Shown piece by piece: positions 26,158-34,032 of a stretch of DNA of 64,000 nt. The DNA is from JANNSX01 sp963741525 (lineage in GTDB: Bacteria; Pseudomonadota; Alphaproteobacteria; Rhizobiales; Hyphomicrobiaceae): positions 54,333 to 118,332 of the forward strand of contig CAVUIW010000010.1 in the NCBI GenBank assembly GCA_963741525.1, given 5' to 3'. Both the position numbers and the translations under genes were made by a program. Within the stretch, counting starts at the first letter, position 1, and each line of letters starts with the position of its first letter. The notes under the pieces were generated by a model, which was not told the DNA's origin, did not search any database, and saw only the letters and a list, made by a program, of their open reading frames with translations.

Positions 26158-27519
26158 ATGCAAACCAATTTCACACCCGAGCAACTCCAGGACCCGGACC
26201 TCCGCGAGGCCAACAGCATCTTGCGGCGCTGCGTCCATTGCGGGCTCTGCACCGCCACCTGCCCGACCTATCTGACGCTGGGCGATGAGCGGGATTCGCC
26301 GCGCGGCCGCATCTACATGATCAAGGACATGCTGGAGAGCGGACGGCGCGCGACGCCGGAAATCCAGACGCATGTCGACCGCTGCCTCTCCTGCCTCTCC
26401 TGCATGACGACGTGCCCGAGCGGCGTCGACTACATGCACCTTGTTGACCTGGCCAGAAGCCGAATCGAAACCACCGGACGGCGCGGCTTGCGCGAGCGGC
26501 TGTCGCGCTGGCTCGTCGCCTGGACGGTTCCCAATCCCGGCCGGATGCGGCTGGCGCTGACGGCGGCGCTCTTCGCCCGGCCGTTCAAGGGACTATTGCG
26601 GCGCATCGGCTTGAAGCCCATTGCGGCGATGCTCGAACTGGCGCCCCGGGGCGCGCTGCGCATGGGCAGCTATCGCGGGCCGCGCACCGTGCCGGCCGCG
26701 GGCGAGCGGCGGGGGCGGGTAATCCTGCTCGCCGGCTGCGCGCAACAGGTGCTCCGGCCCGAGATCAATGATGCGACGGTCAGGATGCTGACGCGGCTCG
26801 GTGTCGAGGTGGTGATGGCGCCGGGCGCTGGCTGTTGCGGCGCGCTCGTCCATCACATGGGGCGCACTGAGGAGGCGAAGCGGCAGGCTTCGCGCACTGT
26901 CGAGGCTTGGGGCCGGGTGATCGCCCAAGAGCCTGTCGATGCCATCATCATCAATGCGTCGGGGTGCGGTACGACGGTGAAGGATTACGCGCATCTGCTG
27001 GGGAGCGAGAGCGCGCTCACCAACGATGCCGTGATGGTCGCGGGCCTCGCCAAGGACATCACCGAGTATCTCGTCAAACGCGATCCGGGACCGCCCAAGC
27101 AGTGGTCGTCGATCCGCGTCGCCTATCACTCGGCCTGCTCGATGCAGCACGGCCAGCGCATCATCGACGAGCCGCGGCGGCTGCTCGAGCGCGCTGGGTT
27201 TTCCGTCGTCGATATCCCGGAAGGTCACATCTGCTGCGGCTCTGCCGGAACCTACAACATCCTGCAGCCGGAGCTGTCGGCCGAGCTGCTGAAGCGCAAG
27301 GCCGGTCATATCGCCGAGGTCGCTCCCGACGTGGTCGCGACCGGAAACATTGGCTGCATCACCCAGTTGCAGCGTGCGCTCGAGGTGCCGGTTGTGCACA
27401 CGATCGAGTTGCTGGACTGGGCCTATGGCGGCCCGGTCCCGCGCGGCATGGAACATTTCGGAAGCCGCGTCCGCGAGGTGCCGGAGGCAAGGATCGCGAC
27501 ACTGAAGGCGGCGCGGTAG
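26158..27519 (+). CDS. glcF: glycolate oxidase iron-sulfur subunit GlcF
   Basis: 453 residues. Two ferredoxin-type cysteine clusters are near the N-terminus: CVHCGLCTATCP and CLSCLSCMTTCP. The C-terminal half has two CCG domains: LLAGCAQQVL with GAGCCGALVHH, and YHSACSMQHG with GHICCGSAGTYN. This is the standard GlcF layout, and it carries electrons from the flavin subunits to the membrane. It begins 15 bp after glcE. A palindromic repeat follows its stop directly and may end the operon. Confidence 0.95.
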   Translation: MQTNFTPEQLQDPDLREANSILRRCVHCGLCTATCPTYLTLGDERDSPRGRIYMIKDMLESGRRATPEIQTHVDRCLSCLSCMTTCPSGVDYMHLVDLARSRIETTGRRGLRERLSRWLVAWTVPNPGRMRLALTAALFARPFKGLLRRIGLKPIAAMLELAPRGALRMGSYRGPRTVPAAGERRGRVILLAGCAQQVLRPEINDATVRMLTRLGVEVVMAPGAGCCGALVHHMGRTEEAKRQASRTVEAWGRVIAQEPVDAIIINASGCGTTVKDYAHLLGSESALTNDAVMVAGLAKDITEYLVKRDPGPPKQWSSIRVAYHSACSMQHGQRIIDEPRRLLERAGFSVVDIPEGHICCGSAGTYNILQPELSAELLKRKAGHIAEVAPDVVATGNIGCITQLQRALEVPVVHTIELLDWAYGGPVPRGMEHFGSRVREVPEARIATLKAAR

Positions 27520-27520
27520 G

Positions 27521-27621
27521 GCACTTTCCGACCAAGTGGAAACCGGTTGGTCGAAAGAAAGTGCTCAAAACCAATAGCCTAGAACGCCGATCTGATTCAA
27601 TCAGATCGAATAGCGCTCTAG
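27521..27621. repeat. intergenic double palindrome with AACCGGTT core and CTAG end
   Basis: Two hairpins. The first pairs GCACTTTC (27521-27528) with GAAAGTGC (27557-27564) around GTGGAAACCGGTTGGTC. The second is a 43-bp palindrome from CTAG at 27579 to CTAG at 27621 with GATCTGATT and AATCAGATC as inner arms. It resembles the 85-bp insertion at 21990 in reverse. It lies between glcF and the second PLP decarboxylase gene and could act as a terminator. Confidence 0.85.
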
Positions 27622-27671
27622 TTTTGAGCGCAAGTGATTCTTTGCCGGGCTGGCCGAACAAGGAGAACCGC

Positions 27672-29036
27672 ATGCCATCGATGCATGTTTGGGACGGGCC
27701 GACAGAGCTCTTCGCGCATTCAGTCATCGGCTATGCGATCGAGCGTCTGCGATTGCCGAAAGACCCGCACTGGGGCGCGGCGCCGGCCGCCCAGCTCAGT
27801 GCCGCGCTCGCTGATGCCGTTCGCCCCGAGGGCGCCGGCGCGCATCAGGCGTTGCGGCTATTCCGCGATGTGCTGATGCCTGCCTGCCGGCCAATGGACG
27901 ATCCGATGAACCTCGCCTATGTGCCGACGGCACCCTCGCTCGCCGCCGCCATGTTCGATCTCGTCGTCAGCTCCGCCTCGATCTTCGGCGGCACCTGGGA
28001 GTCGGGGGCCGGTGCGATCGTGGCCGAGAACCAGGTGATCCGCTGGCTCGCCGATCTCGCGGGCTTCCCGGCCACGGCCGGCGGCGTGTTTCTCTCCGGC
28101 GGCTCGGCGGCCAACTTGAGCGCGCTCGTTACGGCGCGGGATGTTTTCGCCAAGCGCCACGGGCGCAACGGTCGCCTCGAGATCGCGGCGACGCGGGAGG
28201 TGCACGCCTCGATCCGCGCGACGGCCCGCGTCATGGATATCGATGTGCTCGAGGTTGCCGCCGACGATCGCGGCCGGATGACGGGCCCGGCGCTCAGCCA
28301 AGCCCTCGCCCAGGACGGTGCCGAGAACGTCTTCGCCGTCGTCGCCACCGCCGGTACGACGAATGCAGGCGCCATCGACGAACTCGGGGCAATCACGGAT
28401 GTCTGCGCCGAGCTAGGCCTCTGGATGCACGTCGACGGCGCCTATGGCCTCGCAGCCCTCGCTTCACCCGAGGGCCGCCGCCGTCTCGCCGGCATCGAGC
28501 GCGCCGACAGCTTCGGCGTCGACCCGCACAAATGGTTGTTCGCGCCCTACGACTGCGCCGCCCTCGTCTATCGCGACCCGGCGCCGGCCGCCGCCGCTCA
28601 CGCCCAGCACGGCGACTATCTCGACGCCGTCGATCGCGGCGAGTTCAACCCGGCGGACTATGCCTATCACCTCTCGCGGCGCGCCCGCGGCCTGCCGCTC
28701 TGGTTCTCGCTCGTGACCTACGGCACGAAGGCCTATGCGGACGCGATCGAGGCCTCGCTGAGTGCTGCCCGCGCATTGGCGGACGAGATCAAGCGGCGGC
28801 CGGGATTCCGGCTCCTCGTCGAGCCCGAGCTGTCAGTCGTTCTGTTCACGCGCGAGGGCTGGACGAAGGAGATGTATCTCGCCTGGAGCCGGCAGCGGGC
28901 GCGTGAGGGCCGCTGGCTCGTGGTCCCGACGTCATGGCAGGGTGTGCCGTGCCTCAGGATTTGCCTGGTCAATCCGCGGACGACCGCAAACAGCCTCATT
29001 GCCATCCTCGACGATTTGGCGGAGGGCAGCCCTTGA
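27672..29036 (+). CDS. group II PLP-dependent decarboxylase (aromatic amino acid type)
   Basis: 454 residues. AAGGAGAA lies six bases before the ATG. The motifs are in order: PTAPSLAAAMFDLVVSS, FLSGGSAANLSALVTAR, REVHASIRATAR with His179 over the PLP ring, VATAGTTNAGAIDEL, WMHVDGAYGL with Asp255 and the PLP lysine in GVDPHKWLFAPYD (Lys287). This is the pattern of aromatic L-amino acid decarboxylases; such enzymes split CO2 from an amino acid to give an amine. It is a relative of module 1 of the large fusion protein at 18184, with the glc operon between them. The substrate is not predictable; aldehyde-forming relatives also exist. Confidence 0.88.
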   Translation: MPSMHVWDGPTELFAHSVIGYAIERLRLPKDPHWGAAPAAQLSAALADAVRPEGAGAHQALRLFRDVLMPACRPMDDPMNLAYVPTAPSLAAAMFDLVVSSASIFGGTWESGAGAIVAENQVIRWLADLAGFPATAGGVFLSGGSAANLSALVTARDVFAKRHGRNGRLEIAATREVHASIRATARVMDIDVLEVAADDRGRMTGPALSQALAQDGAENVFAVVATAGTTNAGAIDELGAITDVCAELGLWMHVDGAYGLAALASPEGRRRLAGIERADSFGVDPHKWLFAPYDCAALVYRDPAPAAAAHAQHGDYLDAVDRGEFNPADYAYHLSRRARGLPLWFSLVTYGTKAYADAIEASLSAARALADEIKRRPGFRLLVEPELSVVLFTREGWTKEMYLAWSRQRAREGRWLVVPTSWQGVPCLRICLVNPRTTANSLIAILDDLAEGSP

Positions 29037-29047
29037 CTGTTCCGTAA

Positions 29048-29062
29048 TGTCGTAACATAACA
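29048..29062 (+). promoter_or_regulatory. candidate Zur operator
   Basis: TGTCGTAACATAACA lies 34 bases before the zur start. Its outer TGT and ACA are inverted and the centre is AT-rich in an otherwise GC-rich region, resembling alphaproteobacterial Zur sites (TGTTATA-like half sites). Position and neighbours make self-regulation by zinc likely, but the symmetry is imperfect. Confidence 0.5.
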
Positions 29063-29095
29063 TCCTAATCCCCCGTGTGGCCGGACGACGCAACG

Positions 29096-29497
29096 ATGCC
29101 CCGCCCCAACGTCATCACCAGCAACGACGAGCAGGTCCTGCAGGTGCTTGCCCGCGCCAGCCGACCGCTGTCGGCGTACGACATCCTGGCCGAGCTCAAG
29201 TCCTCGGGCATGAAGGCGCCGAACCAGGTCTATCGGGCGCTGGACAAGCTCGCCCGCCACGGGCAGGTGCACCGGATCGAGGCGCTCAATGCCTTCGTCG
29301 CCTGCAGCCATGACCATGCCGGGCGGCCGGGTTTCGTCGTCTGCCGCGACTGCGGCAAGGTCGACGAGTTGGAGGACGAGCGGCTCGGGGCCATCGCCGA
29401 CAGCGTCAAGCGCACGGGCTTTGCCATCGACAGCGTGTCACTCGAAATCCTCGGCCAATGCGAGCGCTGCACGGCAAGCGGAGTAAAGCCGTCATGA
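29096..29497 (+). CDS. zur: Fur-family zinc uptake regulator Zur
   Basis: 133 residues. The winged-helix N-terminus includes PLSAYDILAELKSSGMKAPNQVYRAL split in the family way, followed by the metal region: HRIEALNAFVAC, SHDH, and two CxxC pairs, CRDCGK and CERCTA, which hold the structural zinc. With zinc bound it should repress the genes that follow. The stop overlaps the start of the COG0523 GTPase gene as ATGA, so the regulator is part of the zinc operon. It was chosen over Fur or PerR because of this operon and the Zur-like short N-terminus. Confidence 0.88.
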   Translation: MPRPNVITSNDEQVLQVLARASRPLSAYDILAELKSSGMKAPNQVYRALDKLARHGQVHRIEALNAFVACSHDHAGRPGFVVCRDCGKVDELEDERLGAIADSVKRTGFAIDSVSLEILGQCERCTASGVKPS

Positions 29498-30538
29498 GCC
29501 AGGTGCGCCCCATCACGCTGCTGACCGGCTTCCTCGGCGCGGGCAAGACGACGCTCGTCAATCGCCTGCTCGCCGATCCCGGACACGCCCAGACCGCCGT
29601 CATTGTCAACGAGTTGTCGGATACCGGCATCGATCGCTCTCTCATTGCTGCGGTCAAGGGGCAGGTCATCGAGATGACGACCGGGTGCCTGTGCTGCTCG
29701 GCCGGCGGCGATGTCACCCACGCCCTGCTCGATCTGGCAAAGCGCGCCGAGCACTACGAGATCACGCCCTTCGCCCGTGTCGTCATCGAGACGACGGGTC
29801 TCGCCGATCCCGCGCCGCTGCTCCCGCAGCTGATGCTCGATGCGCGGCTCGTCGCGCACTACCGGCTGACGTCCATCATCACCGTCGTCGACGCCGTGCA
29901 GGGCGACACGCATCTCGACCGCTACGGCGAGGCGGAGGCACAGGTGAAAGTCGCCGACACCGTGCTGCTGACGAAATCAGACCTCGCGACCGATCCCGTC
30001 TCCAAGCGCGATGTCGAGAAACTGGTCAAGCGGCTCGCCGCGCTCAATCCGTCGGCAACCATCGCCGATGTCCACGACCCGGCGACTGATCTCCCCGGCG
30101 TTTTCGCCCGCCAACCGCTGTCGCCACGCGCCGCCGGTGCGCAAGGCTGGCTCGGGGCTCGGGCACTGCCTCTTGGAACTGGGTGGCGCGGGTACCCGCC
30201 GCGTTCCTTCAAAGCACACGGCGGGCGTGCGCGCCTTTGCCTTCGCATTGCCGGATCGCCTGCCCGAGCGCGAGATCGTATCGGCCATCGACTCGCTGCT
30301 CCGCACGGCCTCGCCCCGCATCCTGCGCATCAAGGGCCTCATCGAGACGCGCGAGACGCCCGACGAGCCGCTCGTCGTCCATGCTGTCGGCCGCTACTTG
30401 AGCGCGCCGCTGCGCTTGAAGGCGTGGCCGGAAGGTGAGCGCCGTTCGGCCCTCGTCGTCATCGGCCAGGACCTCGGTGAGGCCGAGATCCGCGAGAAGC
30501 TTGGTCTCCCGTCGCTCGTGGCGGAGGTGGCCGCATGA
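29494..30538 (+). pseudogene. COG0523 (CobW/ZigA-type) GTPase, frameshifted between about 30110 and 30225
   Basis: The GTPase domain is intact up to about 30110: GFLGAGKTTLVNRLL for the P-loop, MTTGCLCCSAGGDV with the CxCC metal site, VIETTGLADPAPLL and LLTKSDLA for guanine binding. The CobW C-terminal domain appears in the next frame (GVRAFAFALPDRLPE, RILRIKGLIET, RRSALVVIGQDL) to the stop at 30538. A one-base shift in the linker separates them. These GTPases insert or deliver metals, and the Zur-linked ones act in zinc starvation. Starts and ends overlap both neighbours by four bases. A sequence error is as likely as a true mutation. Confidence 0.8.
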
Positions 30539-30720
30539 ACACCCATACGCACAACCATGATCACCATCATCACGACCACACCCATGCAGCCCCTGCACGG
30601 GCCAGCACGCCACCGGTTCTGGCACCGAGCCTCCTCCGTCTCGGCCTCACCCACCGCCTGACGCTCGCGGGCGGGCTCGTACTCATCATCTGGGCGATGA
30701 TCCTCGGAGTCCTGTCATGA
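30535..30720 (+). CDS. His-rich single-pass mini-protein (61 aa) of the zinc operon
   Basis: The first 18 residues hold nine histidines in NHDHHHHDHTH-like order, followed by a short Pro/Ala linker and one hydrophobic helix (LTLAGGLVLIIWAMILGVL) at the C-terminus. It overlaps the GTPase stop and the znuC start by four bases each, so it is translated with them. It probably binds zinc near the inner membrane, as a buffer or as a feeder for the transporter; the side of the membrane is not clear. It is too small for most annotation to catch. No family name is known to me. Confidence 0.75.
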   Translation: MNTHTHNHDHHHHDHTHAAPARASTPPVLAPSLLRLGLTHRLTLAGGLVLIIWAMILGVLS

Positions 30721-31466
30721 CGACCGCCGCGCTGCGCTTCGAGAATGTCACGCTCGGCTACGAAGGCCATCCGGCCGTCCACCACCTGACTGGCACGGTG
30801 AAGCCCGGCGCGCTCGTCGCCGTCTGCGGACCAAACGGTTCCGGCAAGTCGACGCTCCTTAAGGGAATTATCGGGCTCCTGAAACCCTTCGACGGTGCGA
30901 TCCACCTCGAAGGCTGCCGGCGCCGCGACATCGCTTATCTGCCACAGCAGGCCGATATCGATCGCGGCTTTCCGGCGACCGTCGTCGATCTGCTGACACT
31001 CGGTCTCCTCGAGAAGCGCGGCCTGTTTGGCGCCATCGGCAGGAGCGACCAGGCGGCGATGCGTCTTGCGTTGCAGACGGTCGGGCTTTCCGGTTTCGAA
31101 ATGCGCCCCGTCGAGACTCTCTCCGGCGGCCAGCTGCAGCGCGTTCTGTTTGCACGGGTTCTGCTGCAGGACGCGCGCGTCATCCTGCTCGACGAGCCGT
31201 TCAACGCCATCGACACGAAGACGGTCGCCGATCTGGTGGCACTCATTCATCGCTGGCACGGCGAGAGCCGCACCGTCATCGCCGTTCTGCACGACATGGC
31301 GCTGATCCGCGAACAGTTTCCGGAAACACTGCTGCTCGCCCGCGAGGCCATCGCTTGGGGCGACACCAAGTCGGCGCTGGCGCCCGAGAACATTCTGAAG
31401 GCCCGCCGCATGACGGAAGCCTGGGTCGACGACGCGCCCTGGTGCGCGGACATACAGGTGGCGTGA
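30717..31466 (+). CDS. znuC: zinc ABC transporter ATP-binding protein
   Basis: 249 residues. Walker A is GPNGSGKSTLLK, the Q-loop is in AYLPQQADID, the signature is LSGGQLQRVLFAR, Walker B is VILLDEPF and the switch His is in VLHDMALIREQF. AYLPQQ and the DRGFPATVVDLL segment are typical of the metal (Zn/Mn) subgroup. The start overlaps the His-rich gene and the stop overlaps znuB (GTGATGG), so the operon is tightly coupled. Zinc is preferred over manganese because of Zur and the His-rich partners. Confidence 0.92.
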   Translation: MTTAALRFENVTLGYEGHPAVHHLTGTVKPGALVAVCGPNGSGKSTLLKGIIGLLKPFDGAIHLEGCRRRDIAYLPQQADIDRGFPATVVDLLTLGLLEKRGLFGAIGRSDQAAMRLALQTVGLSGFEMRPVETLSGGQLQRVLFARVLLQDARVILLDEPFNAIDTKTVADLVALIHRWHGESRTVIAVLHDMALIREQFPETLLLAREAIAWGDTKSALAPENILKARRMTEAWVDDAPWCADIQVA

Positions 31467-32338
31467 TGGGTCTCTACGAGCTGATGCTCGCGCCATTCCT
31501 GGATTTTCCCTTCATGCAGCGGGCGCTCGCCGGCGCGATTGCGCTCTCGCTCAGCGCCTGCCCGGTCGGCGTCTTCCTGATGCTCCGCCGCATGAGTCTC
31601 ACCGGCGATGCGATGGCACATGCGATCCTGCCGGGCGCGGCGGCGGGCTTTCTGTTGTTCGGGCTCGAGCTGGTGCCGATGACCTTGGGCGGCCTCATCG
31701 CCGGCCTCGTCGTGGCGCTGCTGGCGGGCGCCGTCTCGCGCATGACGGTTCAGCGCGAAGATGCGAGCCTTGCCGCGCTCTATCTCATCTCGCTTGCCGC
31801 CGGTGTTCTGCTCGTCAGCATGCGCGGATCGAGCGTCGATCTCATGCATGTGCTGTTCGGCACCGTGCTCGCGCTCAACAACGATGCGCTGATCCTGATC
31901 GGCGGCATCGCGACGGTGACGCTCGTGCTACTGGCGTTGGTCTGGCGGCCACTCGTTGCAGAGTGTTTCGATCCCGTGTTTCTGCGCTCCGTCAATGGCG
32001 CCGGGCCGATCGTGCATCTCCTGTTCCTGATGCTCGTCGTGCTCAATCTGGTCGGCGGATTCCAGGCGCTCGGCACGCTGCTGTCGGTCGGCCTGATGAT
32101 GCTGCCGGCGGCGGCAGCGCGGTTCTGGACACGCCGGCTCGAGCTCATGTGCCTCGTCGCCATTCTGTCAGGCATCGTCTCGAGCATCGTGGGGCTGCTT
32201 TTGTCATATCACCTCAGCCTGCCGTCTGGACCCTCGATCATCCTGACGGCGGGCGCGATCTACATCGGCTCCATGATCTTCGCGCCGCATGGCCTCATCG
32301 TTGGCCAGAGGCATCCGCGCACGCATCGGACGGCGTGA
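31466..32338 (+). CDS. znuB: zinc ABC transporter permease
   Basis: 290 residues with eight to nine membrane helices of the ABC-3 family: MQRALAGAIALSLSACPVGVFLMLRRMSL, GDAMAHAILPGAAAGF, GSSVDLMHVLFGTVLAL, and NLVGGFQALGTLLSVGLMMLPAAAA near the C-terminus, all characteristic of metal permeases. The open frame begins further upstream at 31355, but ATG 31466 overlaps the znuC stop and starts the first helix correctly. It forms the inner-membrane channel for the metal delivered by ZnuA. Confidence 0.92.
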   Translation: MGLYELMLAPFLDFPFMQRALAGAIALSLSACPVGVFLMLRRMSLTGDAMAHAILPGAAAGFLLFGLELVPMTLGGLIAGLVVALLAGAVSRMTVQREDASLAALYLISLAAGVLLVSMRGSSVDLMHVLFGTVLALNNDALILIGGIATVTLVLLALVWRPLVAECFDPVFLRSVNGAGPIVHLLFLMLVVLNLVGGFQALGTLLSVGLMMLPAAAARFWTRRLELMCLVAILSGIVSSIVGLLLSYHLSLPSGPSIILTAGAIYIGSMIFAPHGLIVGQRHPRTHRTA

Positions 32339-32349
32339 GGAAGTTTGCG

Positions 32350-33264
32350 ATGTCACGTCTTCACACGGCTTTCGCCAGCACGGTTGGACTACTTGCGCTG
32401 CTCTGTGTCACGGCCGCCAGTCAGGCCGGGGAGAAACTCAAGGTCGTCGCGAGTTTCTCGATCTTGGGCGACATGACAGCGCGCGTCGGCGGCGACAGGA
32501 TCGAGCTTACAACGCTCGTCGGCCCGGGGAGCGACGCGCATGTGTTCGAGCCGAGACCAGCAGATGCCGAAACCGTCTCGAAGGCACAGGTGATGGTCGT
32601 CAACGGCTTGGGCTTCGAGGGTTGGATCGGCAGGTTGGTTGAGGCGAGTGGCTCGACGGCCCGGATCATCGTCGCGACCGAAGGCGTCGACGCCATCGCG
32701 CCCGCTGAAGGCGACGGTGGCGACCATGGCCATCGCGATCCGCACGCCTGGCAAAGTGTCAGGAACGCTCTTCACTACGTGAGCAATATTGCCAAGGCAC
32801 TCTGTGACGCCGACAAAACCAACTGCGAAACCTACAAGGCGAACGGCGCGGCCTACACCCTCGAACTCGAAGCGCTCGATGCGGAGATCCGGCAGATGAT
32901 CGACGCGTTGCCGAAAGATCGCCGAACCGTCATCACCGGTCACGATGCTTTCGGCTACTTCGCGCATGCCTATGGCGTGACATTCCTCGCGCCCGAAGGC
33001 GTGTCGACCGAATTGGAAGCCTCCGCCGCGGACGTCGCCAAGCTCATTACGCAAATCCAGGAATTGAAAGCCAGTGCCCTGTTCGTCGAGAGCATCTCCG
33101 ACCCGCGCCTCATCGAGCAGATCGCCGAGGACACCGGCGTCAAGGTTGGTGGCACGCTGTATTCGGATGCGTTGTCGGAGGCCGATGGCCCAGCGGCAAC
33201 CTATGTCGGCATGATGCGCTACAATGCGAAAACTTTGACGCAAGCGTTGGCCGCGCGGAGTTGA
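32350..33264 (+). CDS. znuA: zinc ABC transporter solute-binding protein
   Basis: 304 residues. GAGGAAG lies six bases before the ATG. A signal peptide (TVGLLALLCVTAASQAGE) is followed by the cluster A-I metal-binding fold. Candidate zinc ligands are the His in GSDAHVFEP, the His in RDPHAWQSV, the His in TGHDAFGYF and the Asp in GGTLYSDALSE. The ligand loop is short (HGHRDPH), unlike the long His-rich loop of enterobacterial ZnuA; the separate 61-residue His-rich protein may fill that role. It is the last gene of the zinc unit, and GNAT follows after 7 bp. Confidence 0.92.
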   Translation: MSRLHTAFASTVGLLALLCVTAASQAGEKLKVVASFSILGDMTARVGGDRIELTTLVGPGSDAHVFEPRPADAETVSKAQVMVVNGLGFEGWIGRLVEASGSTARIIVATEGVDAIAPAEGDGGDHGHRDPHAWQSVRNALHYVSNIAKALCDADKTNCETYKANGAAYTLELEALDAEIRQMIDALPKDRRTVITGHDAFGYFAHAYGVTFLAPEGVSTELEASAADVAKLITQIQELKASALFVESISDPRLIEQIAEDTGVKVGGTLYSDALSEADGPAATYVGMMRYNAKTLTQALAARS

Positions 33265-33271
33265 AGGGCGC

Positions 33272-33742
33272 ATGAACCCGCCTCCGACCAAAAACCACGT
33301 CCGGGCGGCCGAACCAGGCGACCTCCCCGCCCTTCTCGCACTCTATCGGCATCTCAATCCCGATATGCCGGAGCTTGCGCCCGAAACCGCCGCTCGCATC
33401 TGGCGCGAGACCTTGACGCAGCCCGGCCTGACGGTCTTCGTCGCGCCCGCCGGCGACACGCTCGCCGCCGCCTGCACGCTCATCAACGCGCCCAACCTGA
33501 TGCGAGGCGGTGCGCCCCACGCCTTTCTCGAGAACGTCGTCGCCCACAGCGACTACCGCCGGCAGGGTTTTGGCCGGGCCGTCATCGATGCGGCGCTCGA
33601 GGCGGCCTGGGCGAAGGGCTGCTACCAGGTGATGTTGCTGACCCGCCCTCAAAACGCGCCGGCCCATGCCTTTTACCGGGCCTGCGGTTTCACCGCCGAT
33701 CACAAGGTGGGCTTCGTCATCCGCCGGCCGGGCGCTGTGTGA
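33272..33742 (+). CDS. GNAT family N-acetyltransferase
   Basis: 156 residues with the GNAT core: AAEPGDLPALLALYRHL at the N-terminus, HAFLENVVAHSDYRRQGFGRAVI with the acetyl-CoA loop RRQGFG, and PAHAFYRACGFTADHKVGFV at the C-terminus. It should acetylate a small molecule or protein amine in the cytoplasm. It starts 7 bp after znuA and may be transcribed with the zinc operon, but nothing else ties it to zinc. The acceptor is unknown. Confidence 0.88.
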   Translation: MNPPPTKNHVRAAEPGDLPALLALYRHLNPDMPELAPETAARIWRETLTQPGLTVFVAPAGDTLAAACTLINAPNLMRGGAPHAFLENVVAHSDYRRQGFGRAVIDAALEAAWAKGCYQVMLLTRPQNAPAHAFYRACGFTADHKVGFVIRRPGAV

Positions 33743-33821
33743 GGCCGACGCGAATTTGCGCGCGACGCGAAGCGTGCTAGTTGAGATTTACGACCGCATT
33801 CGAGGAGACGCACGGCTCTTC

Positions 33822-33987
33822 TCAACCCCTCTCCCGCCTGCCGGCACCCTCTCCCCAAGGGAGAGGGCCGATAGAAGCGGGACATCAACGTGCCGCCCTT
33901 TAGCGTCGCCAAGATCGAGGCAGTCGCTTTTGGCCGGCCCTCTCCCTTGGCGAGAGGGTGGCGCGAATGCGCCGGGAGAGGGGTTGA
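33822..33987. repeat. 166-bp CCCTCTCCC-type inverted repeat element
   Basis: The ends are inverted: CAACCCCTCTCCC near 33823 against GGGAGAGGGGTTGA ending near 33987. Inside each arm is a second palindrome (CCCTCTCCCCAAGGGAGAGGG and CCCTCTCCCTTGGCGAGAGGG). This is a REP/BIME-like intergenic repeat of a kind common in Rhizobiales. It fills most of the 290-bp gap between the GNAT gene and glyS; the rest of that gap should hold the glyS promoter, which I cannot place. Confidence 0.85.
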
Positions 33988-34032
33988 GCAGTAATCCGCG
34001 TCTCCACTGCGGCGAACACTGCGAGGCCAATC

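Noticed and set aside
26907..27671. N-terminal extension of the second PLP decarboxylase frame into glcF
   Set aside because: It overlaps glcF and a palindromic repeat; a good ribosome site precedes ATG 27672.
33822..33987. CCCTCTCCC repeat considered as an attachment site or origin
   Set aside because: It has no integrase, tRNA or DnaA-box context and matches a common intergenic repeat type.
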